The translations under genes and the position numbers were made by a program. 64,000 nt of DNA from Diospyros lotus (Eukaryota; Streptophyta; Magnoliopsida; Ericales; Ebenaceae): NCBI RefSeq assembly GCF_014633365.1, contig NC_068346.1, forward strand, positions 37,139,191 to 37,203,190, written 5' to 3'. The notes below the pieces were generated by a model. It was not told the DNA's origin, did no database searches, and was given only the letters and a program-made list of their open reading frames with translations. Within the stretch, counting starts at the first letter, position 1. The number at the start of each line of letters is the position of its first letter. Of this stretch, positions 37,501-45,572 are shown piece by piece.

Positions 37501-40500
37501 TGCAAATTTGTTATGCATACAGAGGTTTTTCAAAACTTCTCCATCCAAGCCATGGAAGAGAAGGAAAAGGCATACTAGAAGCTGTGGAGGTTTGGCATTT
37601 CTTAGGGACAAGAAATGTTTCAAGGCGGGGGGAATTGTCATGTTCCTAGAGCAATAGAGGGCAATATTGTAATAAAGATATAATATTTGTTAGAATTAGA
37701 GTTGTATTGCACATGGGTGGTTGTACTACACATGGGTGCAATGGCTGTGAGGCTATAAATAAGTCACTCTTGTAGGAGAAGAATCATCTTTAAATTGATA
37801 ATTGAAATCTCTCATTTCCCTCTCTTGAATTCTCTCAATCTCCCTCCAATTTCTCTCTAATCACTCTCCTTCTTTCCCTCTCTGTTCTGTTCTTCCCTAA
37901 CTTCCCCCATATCTCTAACTTCAGAAATCAAAAAAAACTTCTGGGACACCTATCAAAAAGAAGATGACTTTTTTTTTCTAAATGAAAAGCTGTTAAAAGT
38001 GCCTAGCTTTGTTATGTAGTATGGAATGTTGGGCAGTAAAACATCAACATGTGCAAAATATGAGAGTAAAAGAGGTGAGGATGTTACTAGTGCAGTAATG
38101 CAAGAAATGATAGAACTAAAAATGAGGTTATTCATCATAAGATTAGAGAGGCTTTTATTGCAAATAAGATGTGAGAGATACTATTAAGATGGTTTAATCA
38201 TGTGACAAAATAGATGCTCCTAAAAGGAGAGTGGGTGGAATGAAGTAGTCTTTAGCAAAAGCGGTAGAGAAAAATGAAAAAAAAAAAAAAAACTTTGGCA
38301 AGTAATTCTTGGGTATGATATGAGTTAGAAACGTGTCTCTGTCTCATGCATTTATCTTCAATAAGAACATACTCCAACCTTATTACAACTTAACCTTGTT
38401 TCTACTTTTATCATTTCTTTTATGGTGGCACATCCATTAGAACATTCTCATCTCCACTATGTTTATATTTTGTACATGTTGTGTCATAACCCCAAGGGCA
38501 TTAGTAGTAATTGTTTCTTGTTTGTATTTTTCCTTAGTTGTACCTTGGCTAGTAGGTGTACTTCAGTCATTAGTTTGTTAGTTTGTTAATAACAGCATGG
38601 ATGTAAACAGCCTATAAATAGGCTGTTGAATAGAGAATAGGCAGCTATTGATTGAATGAATCCATTCTGTTTTCCCTCTCAACTCTTATCTCCCTCTTTG
38701 TTTTGTTTGAACCCCCCTTTCTTCTCAATTTCTCCCTCTTTCTGTTCTGTTTTCTCCCTCCATTCTATTATTTCTTCTTCAAGTTCCTCCAAAATCCCAT
38801 TCTAAACCCTAGGAAAACCTAGGGCTGTGACATGTTGGTGCTTCACTACCCGACATTTATGACATACAACAAGATTTGCCTTATAATTGTCTTATAGTCA
38901 GTCCAATTAATCTCTCAATTCTTTTAGATGATTGATTCAAGATATATGAATTGATTTTTCCTAGGATGACTTGATCTTCAAGTTTTACCATAACATACAC
39001 ACTTGTATTTTTACTAATCTTACATTCCATATATTCAATTTTCAATCCACTAAACTTAAAACCTCTAGATTCTAAAGTATTCCTCTACATCTCGAGTTTA
39101 ATTTTCACGCCTTCTTTTATCGCATCTACTAAGACAATGTCATCTGCAAATAACATACACCAAGGAAACTCTGCCTAAATTAGCGAAGAGATAATTGGAA
39201 TTGAAAGGTCTCAATATCTCCTGGGCATGTTCTAATATTTGGTGCCAAATATTTCCACAGAATGACATTAAAAATTGATATTCAAATCAATTTGGGATGA
39301 ATCATACAAACATCTAAGCATCCTAAAACCACCTGCTGGTTCTGAATAACCTTAAACATTCAATAATCGATTGGGATTCCCAAGCACAAGAAGAACACAG
39401 GGCCTATGTTGAGTTTGCCTAGAGTTTTTGATGCGGTAGAAAATCAGTGATGTTGAAGTCTATCGGCTGGAAGTTTTAGAACAATTAGGGTTTTTAAAAT
39501 AAGTGTAATTACTTTGTAATTTGGAGGGCCTAATTGTAATTTCCCATAGTAGTTAGTTACCTTGGGAATCTCGCCGTTTTCTATTTATAGGAAGGTGAGG
39601 TAGGCAGTCGATTTACTGAGAGGAGAGAGCTTTTGTTTTGTCTATGTTCGAGTAAGGAGTTTCCGTTCTTGAGAAAGAGAAAGGCGGTTTAGTCTTGTGT
39701 ATTTCTTGAGAGAATGTGTGCTTGTACTCGGGGAGATAGATGAGTGTTTAGAAGCTTGGTGTACTGGTCATTATCATCCTAATAAAGGCTGTTTGAGTGG
39801 GTGTTGATTGCTGGATGTAGGTTTGCCAAAAGGCATTCCGAACCAGGGTATATCTTGTCTCTTATTGGTTTGTTTGTTTTATCTTTCTTAATCCTGTTTC
39901 GGTGCTGGTGTGTGTTGGTTTCTGTTTTCTGCAACTTTCTTTGAATTCGCAAGGGAGTTCTCTTTGTTTGGCTTCGGGTCAACAGCCTACACAGGGAATA
40001 GCATGTTTAGCAACCACTGTACTCAAATTAAGCAAGCCACCTGTCCCTATAAATGTTCAACAACTTGTATCTACAACCAATCACAGAAGATGCTGGTCAT
40101 ACAACGTAGTTGTAGTAAGATTCCAAAAGAACAGATGTTTTGCAGGCAATTTTTAGAAACCCATATCTATTAAAATTGTAGTTGAAAGAAGGAAGAGTGG
40201 CCTGGTAGGAGAGAAAATAGCAATTGAATATGCATGTATAATTGCATTCCCTTTCTATTTGTCTTCCCTTTGGGAAATCCAAGATGCACGAATCAGCAAA
40301 AATCTGACAAACATAGAATTGTACAGATTTAGAATATCATTTCCTTTTCTCATCCCATCATTAGGGTTTTGCGCAAATATAATTCATGAATGTGCTTATT
40401 TCTGACGCTGTGCATGCCAAAATACAAACAAGAAACTAGGACGTTGTAATCTTGTGCTTGCACTAATATCGTACACCATTTCAGTTTCTCTTTCGATCAT

Positions 40501-40977
40501 TTGGAATTGTGAGCAAAAACGTACAATGCAATTTCATCTTCTTCTTTTTCTCGATATAATGTCGTCTCTCAACTCAAAAGAAATGCATGAACGTAGTTGT
40601 TTCTATCTCCATTTTACACATGCACCTAAACAAGAAATTTGAATGAAAGGAACAGACAAACCCTGGAAAAAAAAAAACTAAAATAGAAAAACCCTAGAGG
40701 AAGTGGGAAAAAAGGGAAGACCTTGAGCAGCGGCACCCATTTCCTGCTCGACCTTGGCCTGCATTTCACGCAGAGCAGCGGCTTCGTCCTCCATCTCCTT
40801 CAACCTCTTCTTCATGTCGTTCAGTTCCTGCTAGCACCAAAACCAAAGAAAGACAATTAAGATTAGGGTTTGATATTTCTAAAAAGATAAAAGAGAAAGA
40901 AAAATAAAGAGATAAATGATAGAGAGAACCACGACAGCTCCATCTTCTGCACCGGCCATATCGACATCGCCATCCAT
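19142..40977 (-). CDS. PABN: nuclear poly(A)-binding protein (PABN/PABPN1 type), five exons over 21.8 kb
   Basis: Exons on the minus strand: 40977-40930, 40827-40722, 34030-33960, 19593-19402 and 19297-19142; together 573 bases, 190 residues. The protein opens with an acidic stretch ([14 protein letters not shown]), then a coiled-coil helix ([22 protein letters not shown]), then [13 protein letters not shown]. One RRM follows, with RNP2 VFVGNV and RNP1 KGYAYVEF. The C-terminus is Arg/Gly/Tyr-rich ([22 protein letters not shown]), as in plant PABN1-3. In this family the helix stimulates poly(A) polymerase and the RRM binds nascent poly(A) in the nucleus. Introns 1 and 4 are about 100 bases. 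Introns 2 (6691 bases) and 3 (14366 bases) are packed with transposons, yet phases 0/1/0/0 fit perfectly and the RRM is rebuilt across the largest intron. Donors of exons 1 and 2 are weak (GTTCTC, GTCTTC). The gene looks functional. Confidence 0.9.
19640..20219. mobile_element. solo LTR in PABN intron 3 (TSD GAAAT)
   Basis: It begins TGTTAACA and ends CTTTAACA, and is flanked by perfect 5-base repeats GAAAT (19635-19639 and 20220-20224). Its centre shares blocks such as ACATCCAG, GAGAGCAGTCTT and GATTACAAAG with the solo LTR at 25275-25895, so both belong to one diverged family. No internal element sequence remains. Confidence 0.85.
20500..20757 (-). repeat. 3' LTR of the chromovirus
   Basis: 258 bases. 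It matches the 5' LTR along its length, with an extra GA-repeat stretch (about 20555-20590) that accounts for its greater length. It contains an AT-rich TATA-like stretch (TATATATATA, about 20661). Confidence 0.92.
20820..21884 (-). pseudogene. chromovirus integrase core and chromodomain-like tail
   Basis: The integrase core starts in [20 protein letters not shown] (first catalytic Asp), with [20 protein letters not shown] and the second Asp in IISDRDSIY. It continues through frameshifts to [18 protein letters not shown] and [11 protein letters not shown], then the chromodomain-like [17 protein letters not shown]. Several stops show it is inactive. Its upstream zinc-binding part is cut by the hAT-like insertion. 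Confidence 0.85.
21873..23082. mobile_element. non-autonomous hAT-like DNA transposon nested in the chromovirus integrase
   Basis: Termini TAGGATTGGCAATGG and (reverse) TAGGGATGGCAATTG form imperfect inverted repeats of the hAT TAGGG-TGGCAA type. The 8-base flanks GGATACGG (21865-21872) and TGATACGG (23083-23090) are near-identical target duplications. Subterminal regions are crowded with GGTTCGGTTT/AACCAAACC motifs on both strands. The middle holds a GAGCGAGAGCAAGAG-type degenerate tandem array (about 22370-22760) and a TA-rich microsatellite (22807-22871). No transposase is present. It splits the integrase zinc-binding region between VPY and PGLLQPL. Confidence 0.85.
23458..24963 (+). mobile_element. 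internally deleted Ty1/copia mini-element (TSD GTAAC)
   Basis: Two direct LTRs, 23458-23880 and 24596-24963, are flanked by GTAAC (23453-23457 and 24964-24968). The second LTR lacks about 55 bases near its start. A tRNA-Met-like primer site (GTGATATCAGAAC) follows LTR 1 at about 23882. The ~715-base interior keeps only scraps of copia gag: [11 protein letters not shown] at 23928, then a zinc-knuckle-like [11 protein letters not shown] near 24090. There is no pol. It inserted in the chromovirus between RNase H and integrase. Confidence 0.88.
25275..25895. mobile_element. solo LTR nested in the chromovirus RNase H (TSD CCTCT)
   Basis: It begins TGTTATATC and ends CTTTAACA, and is flanked by CCTCT at 25270-25274 and 25896-25900. 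Removing it restores the chromovirus protein reading [11 protein letters not shown], which confirms the boundaries. It is related in its centre to the solo LTR at 19640-20219. Confidence 0.9.
25896..26935 (-). pseudogene. chromovirus reverse transcriptase and start of RNase H
   Basis: The RT domain is clear: [49 protein letters not shown] and the catalytic FFDDILIYS, then [16 protein letters not shown] and [14 protein letters not shown]. RNase H begins [18 protein letters not shown] and is cut there by the solo LTR at 25275-25895. It resumes at about 25270-24969 ([18 protein letters not shown], YDKEL). Frameshifts split the frame near 26240-26470. Confidence 0.88.
26957..28320 (-). pseudogene. 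chromovirus gag (C-terminal part) and aspartic protease
   Basis: The gag segment shows [17 protein letters not shown] and [15 protein letters not shown], then a zinc knuckle ([14 protein letters not shown] near 27690). The protease active site is [14 protein letters not shown] (about 27440-27480), followed by [16 protein letters not shown]. The N-terminal gag and leader lie beyond the nested element, at about 30606-31388. Confidence 0.85.
28485..28567. repeat. perfect 40-bp-arm hairpin in an LTR
   Basis: Arms 28485-28524 and 28528-28567 are exact reverse complements around a 3-base loop (TGG). Each arm includes TATATAG/CTATATA and a CTAGGGG/CCCCTAG core. Confidence 0.97.
28818..29570 (+). 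pseudogene. gag of the nested gypsy-derived element
   Basis: A coiled-coil N-terminal part ([20 protein letters not shown], with repeats of NQMRE) runs 132 codons to a stop at 29214-29216. The typical gag core follows in the same frame past that stop and others: [55 protein letters not shown]. The stops make it non-functional. Confidence 0.85.
29885..30410 (+). pseudogene. zinc knuckle and aspartic protease of the nested gypsy-derived element
   Basis: [17 protein letters not shown] is the gag zinc knuckle. After a stop, the frame from 29993 gives ISLHALKGI and the protease site [15 protein letters not shown], then [15 protein letters not shown] and a stop where related elements would enter pol. 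The protease segment closely resembles that of the host chromovirus ([23 protein letters not shown]). Confidence 0.85.
30606..31388 (-). pseudogene. leader and N-terminal gag of the chromovirus
   Basis: On the minus strand, degenerate coding sequence ([20 protein letters not shown]) matches the helical N-terminus of gypsy gag. It lies between the primer-binding site and the nested element. The long plus-strand frames here are antisense shadows. Confidence 0.65.
31403..31635 (-). repeat. 5' LTR of the chromovirus
   Basis: 233 bases, TGTCACATTCC to TTAACA on the minus strand. It is followed after two bases by the tRNA-Met-type primer-binding site at 31400-31389. Confidence 0.92.
31990..32660. 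repeat. unclassified region rich in CTCTCGGAGA motifs
   Basis: Exact CTCTCGGAGA occurs at 32001, 32048, 32169 and 32535. Several one-base variants lie between and after these. The motif is a near-palindrome. Part of PABN intron 3; I find no element ends or coding capacity. Confidence 0.55.
32980..33408 (+). mobile_element. probable LTR remnant, ends unresolved
   Basis: The stretch contains a TATAAATA-like box (33012), the GGATGTAGGATTGC / CTGAACCAAGATAAATC pair typical of copia-type LTRs, and a likely end ATTGTAACA at 33408. A similar motif pair occurs in the solo LTR at 39407-39984. I could not find a matching start or target duplication. Confidence 0.45.
33960..34030 (-). other. PABN: PABN exon 3, isolated between transposon clusters
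   Basis: This 71-base exon completes the split Asp codon of exon 2 and codes for [20 protein letters not shown] followed by FVGN, the start of the RRM. It has an ATATCAG acceptor and a GTGAGA donor. It is too short to stand out as an open frame. Confidence 0.9.
34368..37925 (+). mobile_element. non-autonomous (LARD-like) LTR retrotransposon in PABN intron 2
   Basis: The 5' LTR is 34368-34715 (TGTCATGTTCC to TTCATGACA), followed after two bases by a perfect tRNA-Met primer site TGGTATCAGAGC (34718-34729). A purine tract (AAGGCGGGGGG) precedes the second LTR at 37636. That LTR closely matches the first but breaks off near 37925, losing its last ~70 bases, so no target duplication can be read. 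The 2.9-kb interior has no gag, protease, RT or integrase that I can recognise. It does contain several open frames (35929-36249, 36246-36596, 36609-37085, 37166-37657). Confidence 0.88.
35929..37657 (+). pseudogene. unrecognised open frames inside the LARD-like element
   Basis: Four consecutive plus-strand frames of 106, 116, 158 and 163 codons, in different frames. They are rich in Lys/Glu/Asn and hold no zinc knuckle, protease or polymerase motif. The fourth runs into the second LTR. Together they could be remains of one longer protein interrupted by frameshifts, perhaps the unknown ORF of a non-autonomous family or captured host sequence. I cannot assign a function. Confidence 0.4.
38015..38310 (+). 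pseudogene. RTE-type LINE fragment, plus strand
   Basis: The translation resembles the C-terminal part of plant RTE-type LINE polyproteins: [17 protein letters not shown] (frameshifted against the preceding Y-G-E-C-W-A-V region), then R-L-x-W-F-N-H-like sequence near 38180. It carries stops and frameshifts. Confidence 0.65.
38345..39175 (-). pseudogene. RTE-type LINE reverse transcriptase fragment, minus strand, split by a solo LTR
   Basis: On the minus strand the catalytic box reads [16 protein letters not shown] (about 39160-39110). It is followed by [19 protein letters not shown] and, beyond the solo LTR at 38482-38832, [13 protein letters not shown]. It overlaps in content with the plus-strand fragment at 38015-38310, so the two form an inverted pair. 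It is broken by stops. Confidence 0.75.
38482..38832. mobile_element. solo LTR inside a LINE fragment (TSD TGTTG)
   Basis: It begins TGTCATAACCCC and ends GGGCTGTGACA, and is flanked by TGTTG at 38477-38481 and 38833-38837. It contains CTATAAATAG (TATA-like, about 38611) and a pyrimidine-rich tail. Removing it rejoins the minus-strand LINE reading frame. Confidence 0.9.
39407..39984. mobile_element. solo LTR in PABN intron 2 (TSD GCCTA)
   Basis: It begins TGTTGAG and ends GGTCAACA, and is flanked by GCCTA at 39402-39406 and 39985-39989. It contains CTATTTATAGG (TATA-like, about 39580) and a GGATGTAGGTTTGCC / CCGAACCAGGG pair typical of copia LTRs. Confidence 0.88.
40722..40977 (-). other. 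PABN: PABN exons 1-2 block
   Basis: Exon 1 (40977-40930) codes for 16 acidic residues from ATG. A 102-base intron separates it from exon 2 (40827-40722), which codes for the helical segment and ends one base into a codon. This block is nearly 7 kb from exon 3. Confidence 0.9.
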
Positions 40978-40986
40978 CTCTCGCGC

Positions 40987-41015
40987 GCTGTCTCTCTCTC
41001 TCTCTCTCTCTCTCT
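40987..41015. repeat. TC microsatellite in the PABN leader
   Basis: A (TC)n run lies about 10-40 bases upstream of the PABN ATG (GA-rich on the coding strand). Similar GA-rich leaders occur before the ABCG gene (45471-45492) and the LMBR1-type gene (60045-60066). Confidence 0.85.
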
Positions 41016-41019
41016 CGGT

Positions 41020-41771
41020 TCTGTGTCGTCCGTCTATGCCAAGGGGCAAACGATCGAAGACGATTTCCAATCGGCGCCCAACAGAAGAGTGCCAAAGAAT
41101 AATAGGGGGCACTTCTGTCATTTTGTCAATTTATCAGGGTAGATTGAGTTTTAGGGCTTCTAAACTTGTTTTTGCTCTTCTCACTTTTTAACCCCCCATT
41201 TCATTTGCCATTTCACATTTTGCTCCATTTAATTTGGTACTTTTTGAATGTCATATATATAAAGAATAATGTTATAAATCATGTGACCCCTCACATTAGA
41301 GGAGATTAAGAAGATTATATATTATTATTTCCTCTACTTAACATATTTTTCAATGAGAATAAGAAATATGATTAATGAGTTAAAATTATATTTTTTACTA
41401 TAAAAATGTTATGTGAACATTTAAATTTTATATTTGTGATGATATTTTATATTCATATTTCATATTGTATATCATATTAATGTAAATGTACAAGTCATTA
41501 TTACACAATGTCACTAAAAATATCAAATTTAAGTATCTAAATAACATTTTCGTTTTTAGTGTTATAGTTGGAATTTCAACTCACACACAAATCATTTCTC
41601 TGGTCACTTGGTGGGAGTTAACTTACAAATTATTAAAATGATAATTGGTATGAGATTTGGTAAAACAAAAGTAGAAAAAAAAAAATCTTTAATGATGTCA
41701 ACAACATGAACTTGTTGGCAAGCTTTAAACGATTAATGTGATCACCATAATCTTTTCAAGCTGCAGTAGAA
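41020..41771. other. PABN upstream region and ABCG 3' flank
   Basis: The PABN promoter must lie here because its minus-strand transcript starts near 41000-41100. I see no clear TATA box. The second half is AT-rich and leads into the ABCG 3' UTR. Confidence 0.5.
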
Positions 41772-44700
41772 TCAAACTTTGGAAGCTGCATTTGTTTTTG
41801 CTTCATAGAGGGATACAGAATAAGGATTCACCGTGATCTTTTGTTTGTGCTTACAAGAAACAAACACCAGATCTCTAATTGCAGGCTTTGCCTTTTCAGT
41901 GGCCTTGATGATGAAGAAGAACAAGAGTCTGTATAACACCACCATTCCAAACAAGACGCCAAGATCAACCCATTTAGAATAACCCATCTCCACCTGTAAC
42001 ATATCCCTCAAAATTTCATAGCCATTGATGGTTGGGGATCCTTCCATCCGATTGTTCACGAAACTGAGCCCTTCAAACTCATTCTTGTATAGTCCTTGAT
42101 ATGCGTACTTGTGGAAGGCAATGTAGTACAATGGGTATTTCCAGAACACCTTGGGGAGATCATTTGGCAGCCTGAAGAATCCTCCACTTAGCATCATTAG
42201 GCCTTGAATTCCAGCTCCAGTGATCAGGCCCATGAGGAAGTTTGGAACCATGCTTGCAACAATCATCATGAGACTCTCTACTAGTGCCATGCAAGCAAAA
42301 AGAACCAAAGCAAAGTACATAAATCGTTCCTTCCCTCCGTGAAGACCCACAAGATAGTAAGCGATGGCCCCGGGAATTAAAGAGATGAGGAGCAAATATG
42401 GGACTGAAGAAAGTGTGTTCCCAACAATGAATGCTCCAGCCCCATAATGGCCGTTCAGTATTTCGCGTCCAAAGACCTGAGCATGACAGAAACAAGCAAG
42501 TTTATGTCATTGTCTTCATCTGATGAAGCCAGAACTGATAAAATCAGATATATTAACTAACCTTCATGTCCTCTACAAATGAAGGGAAACCACCTATGGC
42601 CATGATGGTCAACAATGATGCCACGAACATGAGCATTGAACCTCTTGCCTAATTTACACAAAGCAGCAGTTTTGTGGTTGTCATCAATTAATTTTTGAAA
42701 AGTTTAAAGAATGGTTTTATGTATACTTCATAACCCAAGACTTACATTAATTGCACCATAAGCAGGGCCAAGGTCATAGAAAACACTGCCTAAACCTAAG
42801 CCCAATGCAATATATATTGCGAGGCGCAACCAATAGTACCCTGGGTCACGATACATATTAACGAAAGACCTCTCAGTGAGAGTGAAGCACTGGGTAAAGA
42901 AGCTGGCTTGGCTTCCCTTCTTCTCTAGCCCTGCTGCTCCAACCTACAACATTCAAACGCCGGCAGCAAATGGTGTAATAAGGGTGACCTCTTTCTGTTG
43001 TAACATATCTAGGGTAACATACATTTTTAAGTTCTAAGATTCTCATAATTTATTTGTCGGCTTGTCATGTTGCTTACCCGTCTACATGTCTTGGCTACTT
43101 GTCGACAAATTTCTTTACAGATGTTGGATGAGGTGTAACACTCTACGAGGATATTAATTACTTCCTCAGTGGTCTTTTTTGCACCAATACCTTGTTCAAT
43201 GTCCTACGATGAAAAGTTGTTATCCACTTAAGTTACATTTATTTGCACAATAGAGAATGAAAAAAAAAAATTACATTCATTTAAGACTTCTATGTAGTTG
43301 ATTACTCGCCTCATTGAAATCTGTGTTGATTGTTCTCAAGTAGTGATCAGCTGGATTTTGGAGAGTAGGGCATGGAAAGCCATTCATTGCAAAAAACTAA
43401 TTTTAGATAAAAAAAAAAAAGGAATAAAGTAACAAGAGTCAATAGGCATCTGATTTCCATTTTAGTGGATTGGATATAGCCAGTGACAAGTTATAAACTT
43501 ACCTGGCTTGCTTCAAAAGGAGAGCCAAAGAATACTGTTCGACCCAAAGAAAGAAGGCAGAGGCTGTCAAACAGATCAAAGACTTCATTGCTAGGCTGAT
43601 GGATGGATGCTAATACTGTCATTCCATCTTGTTGAGCCAGTTTCACAATTCTGCTCATAACATAGTATGAAGCAGCGCTGTCAAGGCCGCTTGTTGGCTC
43701 ATCAAGGAAGAGAAGCTTTGGGTGCGTCAAAATTTCTATGCAAATGCTTACTCTCCTCTTCTGGCCGCCACTGAGGCCTTTGCTTCCCCAACCACCTATT
43801 CTTGTGTTTATAGAATCTTGCAATCCCATCTCCCTTATTGTCCTCTCTGCTCTATCTTTTTTCTCAGCTTTCGACATGGAATTAGGCAACTGGAGCTGAG
43901 CTGAGTAGTACACAGCTTCTCTAATGGTCAACGTCCATGGTAGGATATCCTCTTGCATCACGTACGCCTAAATCAATGAGAAGTGAGTAAAAAAATGGAA
44001 AGAAACGTGACTTTGCTATTTCTCTGTCTTAAGTCGATATTACAGTTCATTTTCCAAGGTCGAATCTTAACTTTTATGAGTTACATTACATTCAGATATA
44101 AGATATTCTAATCTGTTTCGAAGTATTGGATCGAGTCAAAGGCTCTGATCTGTTTCTAGCCATTGAAAAGGGGGAATCAAGATCTTCAGGCAATCCTTCC
44201 TTGTTTTGCAGGCTGATGCAAGTTAACGAGTGGATAATTTTGAAATCTGACCTACCAACATGTAATTCTAGGATTATTTGTTACATGTTCGACGAGGAGA
44301 ACAACAGTGGCAAACCTTAACCTCACTGGGTAGGGTTGGGTTGACAATTTTTGCTAAGACAATCTTGGGATTATTCAGTCCACTACATAGGATAGATGAG
44401 CTCCAAATTATTTATCTGGCCCTCTTTTGTGTAAATCAGAAATGCCAAAACCTTATCCATGAGCAAATACAGCCTATACTATTACAACTGCTTGAATTTT
44501 GATATTAGATGCTAAATCTCATACCGAGGTTCCATATGCGAGCTCCTGGCTACGGCCATTAATTAGAACCTCTCCAGTTTGTCTCATGTTAGAACCTGAT
44601 AACCTACCTGCAATATAGGAAAATATCACAGAGGTAGTTTCCAACTACTACCATTCAATTTTCATAGAAAATTTAAACAGAAAAAAAGAGGGATATCAGG

Positions 44701-45437
44701 AGAATACCGGGAAAGAAACTGTTTCAATCGAGCAAGTAAAATGAGAAGAAAATAGATGGATATTAGACAAAGAAATCTGGGTTTTTTCTCTTCCATTCTA
44801 CTGGAGATACAACAAAACCACCGAGTCTTTAATTCCACAGACACCGGGTGAATTAGCTGCCAATATCTCTATCCATGATCATAATTGCACATATATGTAT
44901 CACAACTGCTAAATCAAATTGGATACTGAACTTTCTAAATCTACTAACAACAATGGGTACCCGATCCAGCAATGGCAGTTGCTTCACCATCATCTAGCTT
45001 AAGGGGAGTGGCTCAATAGTTCAACAACTAAGATATTGGATATTGACATTTCATACATAAGTCATCCATAAAAATGAAGTGTGAAAAAACAAGGGATTCA
45101 ATTTTTGTTCCACTCTACAAGGTGGCATATACATTTAAGACCATAAACATGATTGGAAAACACTGGATCAAAAAGCTGGAGGATTATAATTACCGGCAAG
45201 TGCATCAAGAAGGGTGGATTTGCCACAACCCGAAGGACCCATAACGGCCAGGAGCTGAGCAGGGCTGGCATAGCCAGTGAGTCCTTGGAGAATGGATTTG
45301 GTGCCATCTTTCCCATTGGAAACATTCACGCAAAGGTCCATCCATGTCAAGTAAACAGCGTCATTTCCCTGTAACCAGGGTTGTTGATTCTCATCGGAAT
45401 AATGACACTCATCGGGTAATCCGGCACTTGAAGCCAT
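41772..45437 (-). CDS. half-size ABC transporter, subfamily G (WBC)
   Basis: Eight exons: 45437-45194, 44607-44525, 43967-43503, 43396-43310, 43203-43078, 42943-42746, 42648-42562 and 42476-41772; 664 residues. The nucleotide-binding domain comes first, as in ABCG: Walker [11 protein letters not shown]-loop in YVMQED, signature [10 protein letters not shown], Walker B LLFLDEP, H-loop ASIHQPS. The C-terminal membrane half includes [44 protein letters not shown] and a final helix [18 protein letters not shown]. Half-size ABCG proteins dimerise at the plasma membrane and export lipids, cutin or suberin precursors, or hormones; the substrate here is unknown. The start MASSAG at 45437 is preferred because family members often begin MAS. 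An in-frame ATG at 45572 would read through a GA repeat. The exon 4 donor reads GC instead of GT (43309-43308). Confidence 0.92.
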
Positions 45438-45572
45438 GCGACAAAGGTGTCCTCCTGGCTTTGGATTTCCCAGAGAGAGAGAGAGAGAGATGGAAGAAGG
45501 CCAAAGTGGGTGGTTGTATCTTGTGAAGGAGTTTGATTCTGTCGAAGGGCTTGCGTTGTAGAAAGAAGACAA

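Noticed and set aside
45438..45572. N-terminal extension of the ABCG protein from ATG at 45572
   Set aside because: The extra 45 codons read through a GA microsatellite and look like leader; family members start near the MAS at 45437.
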